Assembly: GCF_014637085.1 (NCBI RefSeq)
Contig: NZ_BMEU01000029.1
Coordinates: forward strand, 1 to 46,499
Origin: Comamonas phosphati
GTDB lineage: Bacteria; Pseudomonadota; Gammaproteobacteria; Burkholderiales; Burkholderiaceae_C
Direction: 5' to 3'
DNA: 46,499 nt
Part shown: positions 15,998-24,090 of the stretch, in pieces
Numbering within the stretch: position 1 is the first letter of the stretch
Layout: each line of letters starts with the position of its first letter
Notes under the pieces: model-generated
The model's database searches: none
The model's input: only the letters and a program-made list of their open reading frames with translations
Told to the model about the DNA's origin: nothing
Made by a program: the position numbers and the translations under genes

Positions 15998-18976
15998 ATG
16001 CCCCTGATCGCCCTCATTTTCCTGCCCTTTGCGGGCAGCCTTGTGGCCGCCTTTCTGCCCGCCAATGCGCGCAATGCCGAATCCACCCTGGCCGGCATTG
16101 TCGCGCTGGCCTGCACGCTGCAGGTCGCGCTGCTGTTCCCCGAAATATCGGACGGCGCTGTGCTGCGGCAGGAAATCGAATGGCTGCCCTCGCTAGGATT
16201 CAATCTGACCATTCGCATGGACGGCTTTGCCTGGATGTTCGCCATGCTGGTATTCGGCATCGGCTCCCTGGTCGTGCTCTATGCGCGCTACTACATGTCG
16301 CCGGCCGATCCGGTGCCGCGCTTTTTCTCGTTCCTGCTGGCTTTCATGGGGGCCATGGCGGGGGTGGTGCTGTCGGGCAATATCATCCAGCTGGTGTTCT
16401 TCTGGGAGCTGACCAGCCTTTTCTCCTTCCTTCTCATCGGCTACTGGTACCACCGCAAGGATGCGCGGCGCGGCGCGCGCATGGCGCTGACCGTGACCGG
16501 CACGGGCGGCCTGGCCATGCTGGCCGGCATGCTGGTGCTGGGCCATATCGTGGGCAGCTACGACCTGGACAACATCCTGGCCGCCGGCCAGCAGGTGCGC
16601 GGCAGCCAGCTTTACCTGCCGGCCCTGGTGCTGATCCTGCTCGGAGCCTTCACCAAAAGCGCGCAGTTTCCCTTCCACTTCTGGCTGCCCAATGCCATGG
16701 CGGCGCCCACGCCGGTATCGAGCTATCTGCACTCGGCCACCATGGTCAAGGCCGGCGTCTTCCTGCTGGCGCGGCTGTGGCCGGTGCTGGGCGACACCGA
16801 CGCCTGGTTCTGGCTGGTGAGCGGCGCCGGAACCGCCACCTTGCTGATTGGCGGTTATTGCGCCATGTTCCAGCATGACCTCAAGGGATTGCTCGCGTAT
16901 TCCACGATTTCGCACCTGGGCCTGATCACGCTGCTGCTGGGCCTCAACAGCAAGCTGGCGGCCGTGGCCGCCGTGTTCCACATCATGAACCATGCGACCT
17001 TCAAGGCCTCGCTGTTCATGGCCGCCGGCATTGTCGACCACGAGAGCGGCACGCGCGACATCCGGCGCCTTTCGGGCCTGCGGCACATGATGCCCATCAC
17101 CGCCACGCTGGCCTGCGTGGCCAGCGCCGCCATGGCGGGCGTGCCCCTGCTCAACGGCTTCCTGTCCAAGGAAATGTTCTTTGCCGAGACCGTCTTCCTG
17201 GATGCCGCCCCCTGGGTCAAGACCGTGCTGCCCGTGGCCGCCACGGTGGCCGGAATGTTCAGCGTGGCCTATTCGCTGCGCTACACGGTGGATGTCTTCT
17301 TCGGCCCCAAGGCCACCGATCTGCCCCACACCCCGCATGAGCCTCCGCATTGGATGCGCGTGCCCATCGAGCTGCTGGTGCTGGCCTGCCTGCTGGTCGG
17401 CATCTTCCCCGCCTGGGTCGTGGGCCGGTTCCTGGCCACCGCCGCCACACCCGTGGTGGGCGGCGATCTGCCGGCCTACAGCCTGGCCATCTGGCACGGC
17501 TGGAGCATGCCGCTGATCATGAGCCTGGTGGCCCTGACCGGCGGCATCCTGCTCTACACCATGCTGCGCTGGCAGCGCGAGGCCGGCCGCTTCGAGGCCA
17601 CGCCCCTGCTCAGCGCCCTGAGCGGGCGCCGCGCCTTCGAGAACCTGCTGGCCCGCATCACGCTGGCCGGCCGCGCCGGCCGCCGCGGGCTGTCCACCCG
17701 CCGCCTGCAGTGGCAGATGCTGTGGCTGGTCTGCATTGCCATCGCCGCCATGGCCTTGCCGCTGTGGCTGCAGGGGATGGAGCGGGGCAACCGCGGCACC
17801 CTGCCCGTCTCGCCCTCCTTCGTGCTGCTGTGGGCCATCGGCAGCCTGTGCGCACTGGGCACGGCCTGGAAAGCCAAGTACCACCGGATGACGGCACTGA
17901 TCATGCTGGGCGGTACCGGCCTGTGCGTCTGCCTGACCTTTCTGTGGTTCTCCGCTCCCGACCTGGCACTGACCCAGCTGGTGGTGGAGGTCGTGACCAC
18001 CGTACTCATGCTGCTGGGCCTGCGCTGGCTGCCCAAGCGCGACAAGACCTTGCGCGCGGTGGACAATGCCGACGCCCGCGCACGGGCGCGCCGCCTGCGC
18101 GACCTGGTGCTGTCCATCATCACGGGCGGCGGCATGGCCTGGCTGGCCTTTGCCATGATGAGCCGCCCGTTCTACGAGAGTTCGTCCACCTTCTTCCTCG
18201 AACACGCGCTGAGCGGGGGCGGCGGCACCAATGTGGTCAACGTCACGCTGGTGGACTTCCGCGGCTTCGACACTTTCGGCGAGATCGTGGTGCTGGGCAT
18301 CGTCTCCATCGTCATCTATGCGCTGCTGCGGCGTTTCCGCCCGGCGCGCGAGACCATGGACATTCCCGAGCAGCAGCGCTATGTGCCAGGCGACCTGCAG
18401 ACCGACCTGCTCAATCCGCGCAACGCCAGCGACACGGCCGTGGGCTATCTCATGGTGCCCGCCGTACTGGTGCGCCTGCTGCTGCCGTTTTCCACGCTGG
18501 TGGCGGCCTACATCTTCATGCGCGGCCACAACCAGCCCGGCGGCGGCTTCGTGGCCGGCCTGGTGTTTTCCGTGGCCTTGCTCATGCAGTACATCATCTC
18601 CGGCACGCAGTGGGTGGAAGCGCACCTGCCCTTGTTCCCGCGCCGCTGGATCGCCACGGGCCTGCTGTTCGCGCTGGGCACGGGTCTGGCCTCGATCGCC
18701 GCCGGCTACCCCTTCCTGACCAGCCACAGCTTCGATCTGGTCCTGCCCCTGGTCGGCCACGTGCATATCGCCAGCGCCACCTTCTTCGACATCGGCGTGT
18801 TCGCCCTGGTGGTGGGCTCGACCCTGCTGATCCTGACGGCCATTGCCCACCAGTCGGTGCGCGGCCACCGCTTCCATGCGCGGCAGCTGGAAGAGCAGGA
18901 GCAACAGGCCAAGGAGGCGGAGGCCGCCATCCAGGCCGCCACCGCCGAGGCGCTGGCGCGAGGAGGTATGCAATGA
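15998..18976 (+). CDS. mrpA: Mrp Na+/H+ antiporter subunit A fused to subunit B
   Basis: 992 residues, many transmembrane helices. The N-terminal two thirds is related to the NuoL/ND5 subunits of complex I: Glu137 in FFWELTSLFSFLL, Lys220 in FTKSAQFPFHFWLPNAM, and His245/Lys251 in YLHSATMVKAG are the conserved ion-path residues. After about residue 600 comes the MrpA C-terminal (DUF4040-like) section, and residues about 815-950 form the MrpB (MnhB) domain with RGHNQPGGGFVAGLV. No separate mrpB exists, so A and B are one chain, as in group 2 Mrp operons. The complex exchanges Na+ for H+ and helps in alkaline or saline conditions. The C-terminus ends in an Ala/Glu-rich cytoplasmic tail. No ribosome binding site stronger than the near leaderless context was seen. 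Confidence 0.93.
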   Translation: MPLIALIFLPFAGSLVAAFLPANARNAESTLAGIVALACTLQVALLFPEISDGAVLRQEIEWLPSLGFNLTIRMDGFAWMFAMLVFGIGSLVVLYARYYMSPADPVPRFFSFLLAFMGAMAGVVLSGNIIQLVFFWELTSLFSFLLIGYWYHRKDARRGARMALTVTGTGGLAMLAGMLVLGHIVGSYDLDNILAAGQQVRGSQLYLPALVLILLGAFTKSAQFPFHFWLPNAMAAPTPVSSYLHSATMVKAGVFLLARLWPVLGDTDAWFWLVSGAGTATLLIGGYCAMFQHDLKGLLAYSTISHLGLITLLLGLNSKLAAVAAVFHIMNHATFKASLFMAAGIVDHESGTRDIRRLSGLRHMMPITATLACVASAAMAGVPLLNGFLSKEMFFAETVFLDAAPWVKTVLPVAATVAGMFSVAYSLRYTVDVFFGPKATDLPHTPHEPPHWMRVPIELLVLACLLVGIFPAWVVGRFLATAATPVVGGDLPAYSLAIWHGWSMPLIMSLVALTGGILLYTMLRWQREAGRFEATPLLSALSGRRAFENLLARITLAGRAGRRGLSTRRLQWQMLWLVCIAIAAMALPLWLQGMERGNRGTLPVSPSFVLLWAIGSLCALGTAWKAKYHRMTALIMLGGTGLCVCLTFLWFSAPDLALTQLVVEVVTTVLMLLGLRWLPKRDKTLRAVDNADARARARRLRDLVLSIITGGGMAWLAFAMMSRPFYESSSTFFLEHALSGGGGTNVVNVTLVDFRGFDTFGEIVVLGIVSIVIYALLRRFRPARETMDIPEQQRYVPGDLQTDLLNPRNASDTAVGYLMVPAVLVRLLLPFSTLVAAYIFMRGHNQPGGGFVAGLVFSVALLMQYIISGTQWVEAHLPLFPRRWIATGLLFALGTGLASIAAGYPFLTSHSFDLVLPLVGHVHIASATFFDIGVFALVVGSTLLILTAIAHQSVRGHRFHARQLEEQEQQAKEAEAAIQAATAEALARGGMQ

Positions 18977-18980
18977 AACA

Positions 18981-19056
18981 CCCCCTGAGCGGCTGCGCCG
19001 CGTCCCCCTGTCTCTTCGGGAGGAGAACAATGCCCTCGCTGCGGGGCGGCCCTTGC
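18981..19056 (+). repeat. Dispersed Comamonadaceae-type intergenic repeat, copy 1 (inside the Mrp operon)
   Basis: A roughly 76-base element begins CCCCCTGAGCGGCTGCGCCG and ends GCTGCGGGGCGGCCCTTGC. It contains the small hairpin GCGGC-TGC-GCCGC. A second copy is at 23985-24053, where the hairpin reads GCCGC-TGC-GCGGC, so both strands changed together. It fills most of the 130-base gap between mrpA and mrpC; no gene is seen in that gap. Confidence 0.75.
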
Positions 19057-19106
19057 CCGGCATCCCTGACCTTGGCCGCGCCAGTTTCACGCCGAGGAGC
19101 GCAGTA

Positions 19107-19472
19107 ATGGAAATTGTGCTTGCCATTGCCATCGGCGTATTGACGGGCTCGGGCGTCTGGCTGCTGCTGCGCCCGCGTACCTACCAGGTCAGCATGGGCC
19201 TGGCCCTGCTGTCCTATGCCGTCAACCTGTTCATCTTCAGCATGGGCCGCCAGGGCCTGGCGATCAACAAGGCGCCCGTGCTCGTCAACGGAGTGCCCCA
19301 GGATCTGGCCCACTATGCCGACCCCATGCCCCAGGCCCTGGTGCTCACGGCCATCGTGATCGGCTTTGCCATGACGGCCCTGTTCCTCGTCGTGCTGCTG
19401 GCGTCGCGCGGCTCTTCGGGCACCGACCACGTGGACGGCGTGCATTCGCGCACCAAGCAGGAAATGCTATGA
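19107..19472 (+). CDS. mrpC: Mrp antiporter subunit C
   Basis: 121 residues, three transmembrane segments (about 2-20, 28-46, 75-98). Homologous to NuoK: GVWLLLRPRTYQVSMGLALLSYAVNLFIFSMG is the family core. The start at 19107 follows GAGGAGCGCAGTA, a good ribosome binding site, as expected because the repeat before it separates it from mrpA. The stop overlaps the mrpD start (ATGA). Confidence 0.92.
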   Translation: MEIVLAIAIGVLTGSGVWLLLRPRTYQVSMGLALLSYAVNLFIFSMGRQGLAINKAPVLVNGVPQDLAHYADPMPQALVLTAIVIGFAMTALFLVVLLASRGSSGTDHVDGVHSRTKQEML

Positions 19473-21268
19473 CGCATTCCCTGGCCCAATGGACCGCGGA
19501 CCTGATGCCGCACCTGATGCTCGCGCCCATTCTGCTGCCCATGCTGACGGCGGCACTGATGCTGTTCCTGCGCGAGGAACGCCAGCGCACGAAGCTGGCC
19601 ATGAACCTGCTGTCCACGCTGCTGAGCCTGATCATCTGCGCACTGCTGATGCGCTGGACCGGCACGCCGGCCAGCATGGCGGTCTACCTGCCTGGCAACT
19701 GGCCCGCCCCCTTCGGCATTGCCCTGGCGCTGGACCGCCTGACGGCGCTCATGCTGGTGCTCACCTACATCGTGGCGCTGGCTGCCCTGGTGTTCTCGGT
19801 CGCGCGCTGGCACCGCGCGGGGGTGCACTTCCACTCGCTGTTCCAGCTGCAGCTCATGGGGTTGAGCGGGGCCTTCCTCACGGCCGACCTGTTCAACCTG
19901 TTCGTGTTCTTCGAGATCATGCTGGCCGCCTCCTACGGCCTGCTGCTGCACGGCTCGGGCCGCACGCGCATCCAGGCCGGCACGCACTACATCGCCATCA
20001 ACCTGGCAGCCTCTTCGCTGTTCCTGATCGGCGTGTCCATGCTCTACGGCATCACCGGCACGCTCAACATGGCTGATCTGGCGCGCGCCATCCCCCAGGT
20101 GCATGCGGCGGACCGCGGCCTGCTGCACGCGGCGGCGGGCATTCTGGGCACGGCTTTTCTGATCAAGGCCGCCGTCTGGCCCCTCAACTTCTGGCTGGTG
20201 CCCGGCTACAGCGCCGCCACCGCCCCCGTGGGCGCGGTGTTCGCGCTCATGACCAAGGTCGGGGTCTACGTCATCCTGCGGCTGTGGACGCTGATGTTCA
20301 GCAGCGAAGCCGGCCCTTCGGCCCTGTTCGGCAGCAGTTGGCTGATCGTCGGCGGCATGGCCACCATGGCCTATGGCGCCATCGGCATGCTGGGTTCGCA
20401 GCGCCTGACGCACCTGGCCGGTTTCGCAGCCGTCCTGTCCTCGGGCACCTTGCTGGCCGCCGCGGGCTTCGGCCAGAACCTGCTGACAGCCGGACTGCTG
20501 TACTACCTGCCCAGTTCCACCATGGCGATCAGCGCCCTGTTCCTGATCGCCGACGTGGTGGACCGCTGGCGCGTCGACGAAGGCTCGGGCGAGCCTTACG
20601 AAGACGAGGAAGCCCCCTTCCTCAATGCCGAGCTGCTGCCCACCGAAGGCTTCAACCTCGACGAGGAGGAGGAAGTGCTGATCGGCCGCACCTTCCCCGC
20701 CGCGGCCATCTTCGTCGGTCTGAGCTTCATGGGCTGCACGCTGCTGATCTCAGGCCTGCCGCCGCTGTCCGGCTTCGTGGGCAAGTTCGCCATGCTGACC
20801 GCCCTGCTCAACCCCCTGGGCCTGGGCGCCTCCAACGGCGTGCAGGCTGGCTGGGCCGGGTGGACCATGGTGGGCCTGCTCATAGGTACCGGGCTTCTGG
20901 CGCTGATCGCGCTCACGCGCGCCGGCATACGCCATTTCTGGGCCAACCCGGAGCAAAGCGCGCCGTCGCTGAAAATCGCCGAGGGCCTGCCCATCGCCAT
21001 GCTGCTGCTGTGCTGCGCGGCCATGACCGTGCAGGCCGACGACATCATGCATTTCACCCAGCGCGCGGCCAATGCCCTGCATTCGCCCGATGTCTACGTA
21101 CGCACCGTCATGGGCACCCGCCCCGTGCCTGCACCCGCGGAGAAAAAGGCCTTCGAGGGCGCCGGCCCCAAGGCCGCCGCCCGGGCCGCGGCCCGGGCGG
21201 CGGATGCTCCGCTCATGGAAGGCATTGCGCCCCCTCCTGCTCCAGAGGTACCGGAGGCCCGGCCATGA
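19469..21268 (+). CDS. mrpD: Mrp antiporter subunit D
   Basis: 599 residues, NuoM/NuoN-like proton-translocating subunit. Conserved residues include the Glu in NLFVFFEIMLAASYGLLL and the Lys in LIKAAVWPLNFWLVPGYSAATAPVGAVF. It is longer than typical MrpD (about 500): an acidic cytoplasmic insertion (GSGEPYEDEEAPF ... LDEEEEVLIG, about residues 375-412) and a roughly 45-residue Ala/Pro-rich C-terminal tail (after about 555) account for the difference. It overlaps mrpC and mrpE by ATGA at both ends, so the chain is translationally coupled. With MrpA it forms the ion-pumping part of the complex. Confidence 0.93.
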   Translation: MTHSLAQWTADLMPHLMLAPILLPMLTAALMLFLREERQRTKLAMNLLSTLLSLIICALLMRWTGTPASMAVYLPGNWPAPFGIALALDRLTALMLVLTYIVALAALVFSVARWHRAGVHFHSLFQLQLMGLSGAFLTADLFNLFVFFEIMLAASYGLLLHGSGRTRIQAGTHYIAINLAASSLFLIGVSMLYGITGTLNMADLARAIPQVHAADRGLLHAAAGILGTAFLIKAAVWPLNFWLVPGYSAATAPVGAVFALMTKVGVYVILRLWTLMFSSEAGPSALFGSSWLIVGGMATMAYGAIGMLGSQRLTHLAGFAAVLSSGTLLAAAGFGQNLLTAGLLYYLPSSTMAISALFLIADVVDRWRVDEGSGEPYEDEEAPFLNAELLPTEGFNLDEEEEVLIGRTFPAAAIFVGLSFMGCTLLISGLPPLSGFVGKFAMLTALLNPLGLGASNGVQAGWAGWTMVGLLIGTGLLALIALTRAGIRHFWANPEQSAPSLKIAEGLPIAMLLLCCAAMTVQADDIMHFTQRAANALHSPDVYVRTVMGTRPVPAPAEKKAFEGAGPKAAARAAARAADAPLMEGIAPPPAPEVPEARP

Positions 21269-21765
21269 AAAAACTGCTCCACCACCTGTTTCCCGCCCCG
21301 CTGCTGTCCACCGCCCTGCTGCTGCTGTGGCTGCTGCTCAACCGCTCGGTCAGCGCCGGCCACATCGCGCTGGGCCTGATGCTGGGCCTGCTGATTCCGG
21401 TGCTGCTGCGCGGCCTGCGCCCCTTGCCGGTGCGCGTGCGCCATCCGCTCACGGTGCTGAAGCTGGCCCTGCGCGTGATGTGGGATACCTCGGTATCCAA
21501 CTTCAACGTGGTGCGCTTTCTCCTGCTGCCTCGGCTGCGCCGCCACCCGGCCAGCTTCGTCCACATCCCGCTGGACCTGCGCGACCCCAACGGCCTGGCG
21601 GTGCTGGCCATGATCGTCTGCATCACTCCGGGCACGGCCTGGGCCGAAATTTCGCGCGACCGCTCCATGCTGCTGATCCACGCGCTGGAAGTCGCCGACA
21701 TCCAGCAGACGGTCGACCACATCAAGCAATACTACGAGCGCCCGCTGATGGAGATTTTTGAATGA
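21265..21765 (+). CDS. mrpE: Mrp antiporter subunit E
   Basis: 166 residues. Start at 21265 by ATGA overlap with mrpD. N-terminal membrane segments (about 10-52) and the MnhE-type core VIPLDLRD-like stretch (HIPLDLRDPNGLAVLAM) followed by TPGTAWAEIS, the usual TPGT motif of the family. Two or three helices anchor it; the C-terminus is cytoplasmic. It overlaps mrpF by four bases. Confidence 0.9.
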   Translation: MKKLLHHLFPAPLLSTALLLLWLLLNRSVSAGHIALGLMLGLLIPVLLRGLRPLPVRVRHPLTVLKLALRVMWDTSVSNFNVVRFLLLPRLRRHPASFVHIPLDLRDPNGLAVLAMIVCITPGTAWAEISRDRSMLLIHALEVADIQQTVDHIKQYYERPLMEIFE

Positions 21766-22040
21766 GACCTTGGTTCTACTGGGTGCTGGGCCTGGCCTTG
21801 CTCATGCTGATCGCGGCCATGGGCTGCGCCGTGATACGCCTGCTCAAGGGCCCGCACGCGCAGGATCGCGTGCTGGCTCTGGACTGCATGTACCTCAACG
21901 GCATGCTGATCATGCTGGTCATGGGCATTACCTACGACAGCACCCATTACTTCGAGGCCGCGCTGCTGATCGCCCTGTTCGGCTGCGTGAGCTCCACGGC
22001 CATGGCCAAGTTCCTGCTGCGCGGCGAGGTGATCGAATGA
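21762..22040 (+). CDS. mrpF: Mrp antiporter subunit F
   Basis: 92 residues, three predicted transmembrane helices. The GPHAQDRVLALDCM segment (about residues 31-44), with Asp after GP.AQ, is the signature of MnhF. Start and end overlap its neighbours by ATGA. Structural subunit of the Mrp complex; F and G are small membrane parts required for assembly. Confidence 0.92.
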   Translation: MRPWFYWVLGLALLMLIAAMGCAVIRLLKGPHAQDRVLALDCMYLNGMLIMLVMGITYDSTHYFEAALLIALFGCVSSTAMAKFLLRGEVIE

Positions 22041-22492
22041 GTACCGAAAGCATCGCCAGCGATCTGCCGCTGTGGGCTCAGCTGCTGGTTGCCGCGCTGG
22101 TGCTGGGCGGCGCCCTGATCGCGCTGCTGGGCTCGCTGGGTCTGCTGCGCCTTCAGAGCTATTTCGAGCGCGTGCACTCGCCCTCCCTCATCGCCACCAT
22201 GGGCTGCTGGCTGATCATGCACGCGACCTGGATCTACTTCTCGGTCAGCGGCCAGGGCTTTGCCATGCACGCCTTTCTGATCGCCGTGTTCATAGCCGTG
22301 ACCGTGCCCATCACCACCATCTTCCTGATGCGCGCCGCCCTGTTCCGCTCGCGCCGCACCGGCGACGCGGTGCCCCCCACGCTCAGCAATCTGGTGCGCA
22401 ACGAACCGTTGGAAGAGGACGAGGCCAGAAGCAGCGAAGCGGGCCCCATGGATACTGCGGCCGCCACCCCGGGCCACCCGCCTGGCGCCTGA
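22037..22492 (+). CDS. mrpG: Mrp antiporter subunit G
   Basis: 151 residues from the ATG at 22037. Three membrane segments (about 15-37, 50-70, 75-100) and the MnhG pattern GSLGLLRLQSYFERVHSPSL near residue 36. A roughly 45-residue charged C-terminal tail follows. Last gene of the operon; crcB begins 51 bases later. Confidence 0.9.
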   Translation: MSTESIASDLPLWAQLLVAALVLGGALIALLGSLGLLRLQSYFERVHSPSLIATMGCWLIMHATWIYFSVSGQGFAMHAFLIAVFIAVTVPITTIFLMRAALFRSRRTGDAVPPTLSNLVRNEPLEEDEARSSEAGPMDTAAATPGHPPGA

Positions 22493-22542
22493 GCCTTTGC
22501 GGCCATGCCAGCAGACTTTTCCGCCTTGCGCTAGATTCAGCC

Positions 22543-22920
22543 ATGCTCAATATTCTTGCCATCTGCATAGGTGCCTGCGTCGGTGCCCTGGCGCGCTGGG
22601 GCCTGGGCCTGTGGCTCAGCGCCGGTGCCAGCCTGCCCTGGGGCACCCTGGCCGCCAACCTGGTCGGCGGCTACCTGATCGGCCTGTTCGTGGCCATGTT
22701 CCAGACCATGCCCCAGCTCGATCCCGCGTGGAGACTGGCGCTCATCACCGGCTTTCTCGGCGCCCTGACCACGTTCTCCAGCTTTTCCGCGGAAGTCATA
22801 GGACTTTTGCAGCAGCAGCGCCTGGCCGCAGCCCTGGGCTGGTCCAGCCTGCACCTGTTCGGCTCGCTGGCCATGACTTTCGTCGGCCTGCAGAGCTGGA
22901 GTCACGGGCTTGCACGATAA
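22543..22920 (+). CDS. crcB: Fluoride efflux transporter CrcB (Fluc)
   Basis: 125 residues, four membrane helices. Family motifs are GACVGALARW near the N-terminus, the Asn of WGTLAANLVGGYLIG and GFLGALTTFSSFSAEVI, whose Thr/Ser/Phe residues line the fluoride pathway. Dual-topology dimers export F- passively. The start at 22543 is supported by TAGATT (22532-22537) shortly upstream as a possible -10, which would give a near-leaderless mRNA. No crcB (fluoride) riboswitch was recognised upstream. The 178 bases after it to the next gene hold no recognised feature. Confidence 0.93.
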   Translation: MLNILAICIGACVGALARWGLGLWLSAGASLPWGTLAANLVGGYLIGLFVAMFQTMPQLDPAWRLALITGFLGALTTFSSFSAEVIGLLQQQRLAAALGWSSLHLFGSLAMTFVGLQSWSHGLAR

Positions 22921-23098
22921 GCTCCATGTGCTGCATGGCTATGAGTTTGTGAGCGTATAGTGCAAGCATCATGTGCATTGCCAATGCATTTGAGCTTGAA
23001 ATCATGAGCGGACGGGTGGACCGCGCTAGCAATCTTCAATCCGGCACGGTTGCCGCAAGCGCAGTGCCAGCCACCAGTTTCGTACCGAGCGAGGGTCC

Positions 23099-23983
23099 AT
23101 GCAAATCTCTTCTCCCCTGTCTGATACCGATCTGGCCAATGCCTGGGCACAGCTGCACGACCAGGCCCACAACGGCCAGCCCCTGGAACCCCATTCCAAC
23201 CGCCTGGCATTCGCCGATCCGGAATTCATGTTCCGCCGCGAGACCCGCGGCATCCGCATGCAGCTGGAGCTGCTCAAGCCCGATCTGGCCCAGATCGAGC
23301 GCGGCATCGAGCACACCATCGTGGTCTACGGCAGCGCGCGCTTCGTCGACGCCGAGCAGGCCCAGCTGCAGCTGGCCGAAGCCCGCGCCAGCGGCGACAC
23401 ACAGCACATGGCCCTGGCCGAGCGCGCCGTGCGCAACGCCCAGCGCTACGAGGCGGCGCGCAGCTTTGCGCGCATCGTGGCCACCGAAGGCATGAAGCAG
23501 CCGCCCAGCGAGCGCTTCTATATCTGCACGGGCGGCGGCCCCGGCATCATGGAGGCCGCCAACCGCGGCGCGCACGATGCGGGCGCACCCAATATCGGCA
23601 TGAACATCGCCCTGCCGCACGAGCAGCACGGCAACCCCTACATCACGCCGGACCTGAGCTTCAAGTTCCACTACTTCGCGCTGCGCAAAATGCATTTCAT
23701 GATGCGCGCCAAGGCACTGGTGGCCTTCCCCGGAGGCTTCGGCACCATGGACGAGCTGTTTGAGGTGCTGACCCTGGTGCAGACGCGCAAATCCAAGCCC
23801 GTGCCCGTCATCCTGTTCGGCTGTGAGTTCTGGAAGAGGCTGCTCAACCTGGATCTGCTGATCGAGGAAGGCACGATCTCGGCCAAGGACCTGAACCTGT
23901 TCCGCTTCACCGACGATCCGGCCGAAGCCTGGGCGCTGATCCAGCAGTTCTACAACGACGGCTGGCCTCCCGTGGGGCGTTGA
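23099..23983 (+). CDS. LOG-family Rossmann-fold nucleotide hydrolase
   Basis: 294 residues. The GGGPGIMEAANRGA motif (about residues 142-155) and PGGFGTMDELFE (about 211-222) are the phosphate-binding and catalytic motifs (PGGxGTxxE) of the LOG family, which releases bases from nucleoside 5'-monophosphates; the family was formerly annotated as lysine decarboxylase. An N-terminal extension of roughly 75 residues before VVYGSARF makes it longer than the short plant-cytokinin type. GAGGGT precedes the ATG. Single gene, convergent with the MFS gene across the repeat at 23985. The natural substrate is not known from sequence. Confidence 0.85.
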   Translation: MQISSPLSDTDLANAWAQLHDQAHNGQPLEPHSNRLAFADPEFMFRRETRGIRMQLELLKPDLAQIERGIEHTIVVYGSARFVDAEQAQLQLAEARASGDTQHMALAERAVRNAQRYEAARSFARIVATEGMKQPPSERFYICTGGGPGIMEAANRGAHDAGAPNIGMNIALPHEQHGNPYITPDLSFKFHYFALRKMHFMMRAKALVAFPGGFGTMDELFEVLTLVQTRKSKPVPVILFGCEFWKRLLNLDLLIEEGTISAKDLNLFRFTDDPAEAWALIQQFYNDGWPPVGR

Positions 23984-23984
23984 T

Positions 23985-24053
23985 CCCCCTGAGCCGCTGC
24001 GCGGCTTTCCCCCACAGGGGGACGGCAGCCTTTGCTGCGGGGCGGCCCTTGCT
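23985..24053 (+). repeat. Dispersed Comamonadaceae-type intergenic repeat, copy 2
   Basis: The element begins CCCCCTGAGCCGCTGCGCGG and ends GCTGCGGGGCGGCCCTTGC, the same ends as copy 1 at 18981-19056. It contains two hairpins: AGCCGC-TGC-GCGGCT and CCCCC-ACA-GGGGG. It lies between two convergent genes and may serve as a bidirectional transcription end. Confidence 0.75.
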
Positions 24054-24090
24054 GGCGGCCCCTGGCATGCGTGGTGCCGGTTTTGGCGGT

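Noticed and set aside
16193-19132. Long open frame antisense to mrpA
   Set aside because: A shadow of mrpA: Gln/His/Gly-rich, no domain, no ribosome binding site logic.
22493-22542. Fluoride riboswitch before crcB
   Set aside because: The 50-base interval is too short and lacks the conserved riboswitch sequence and pseudoknot.
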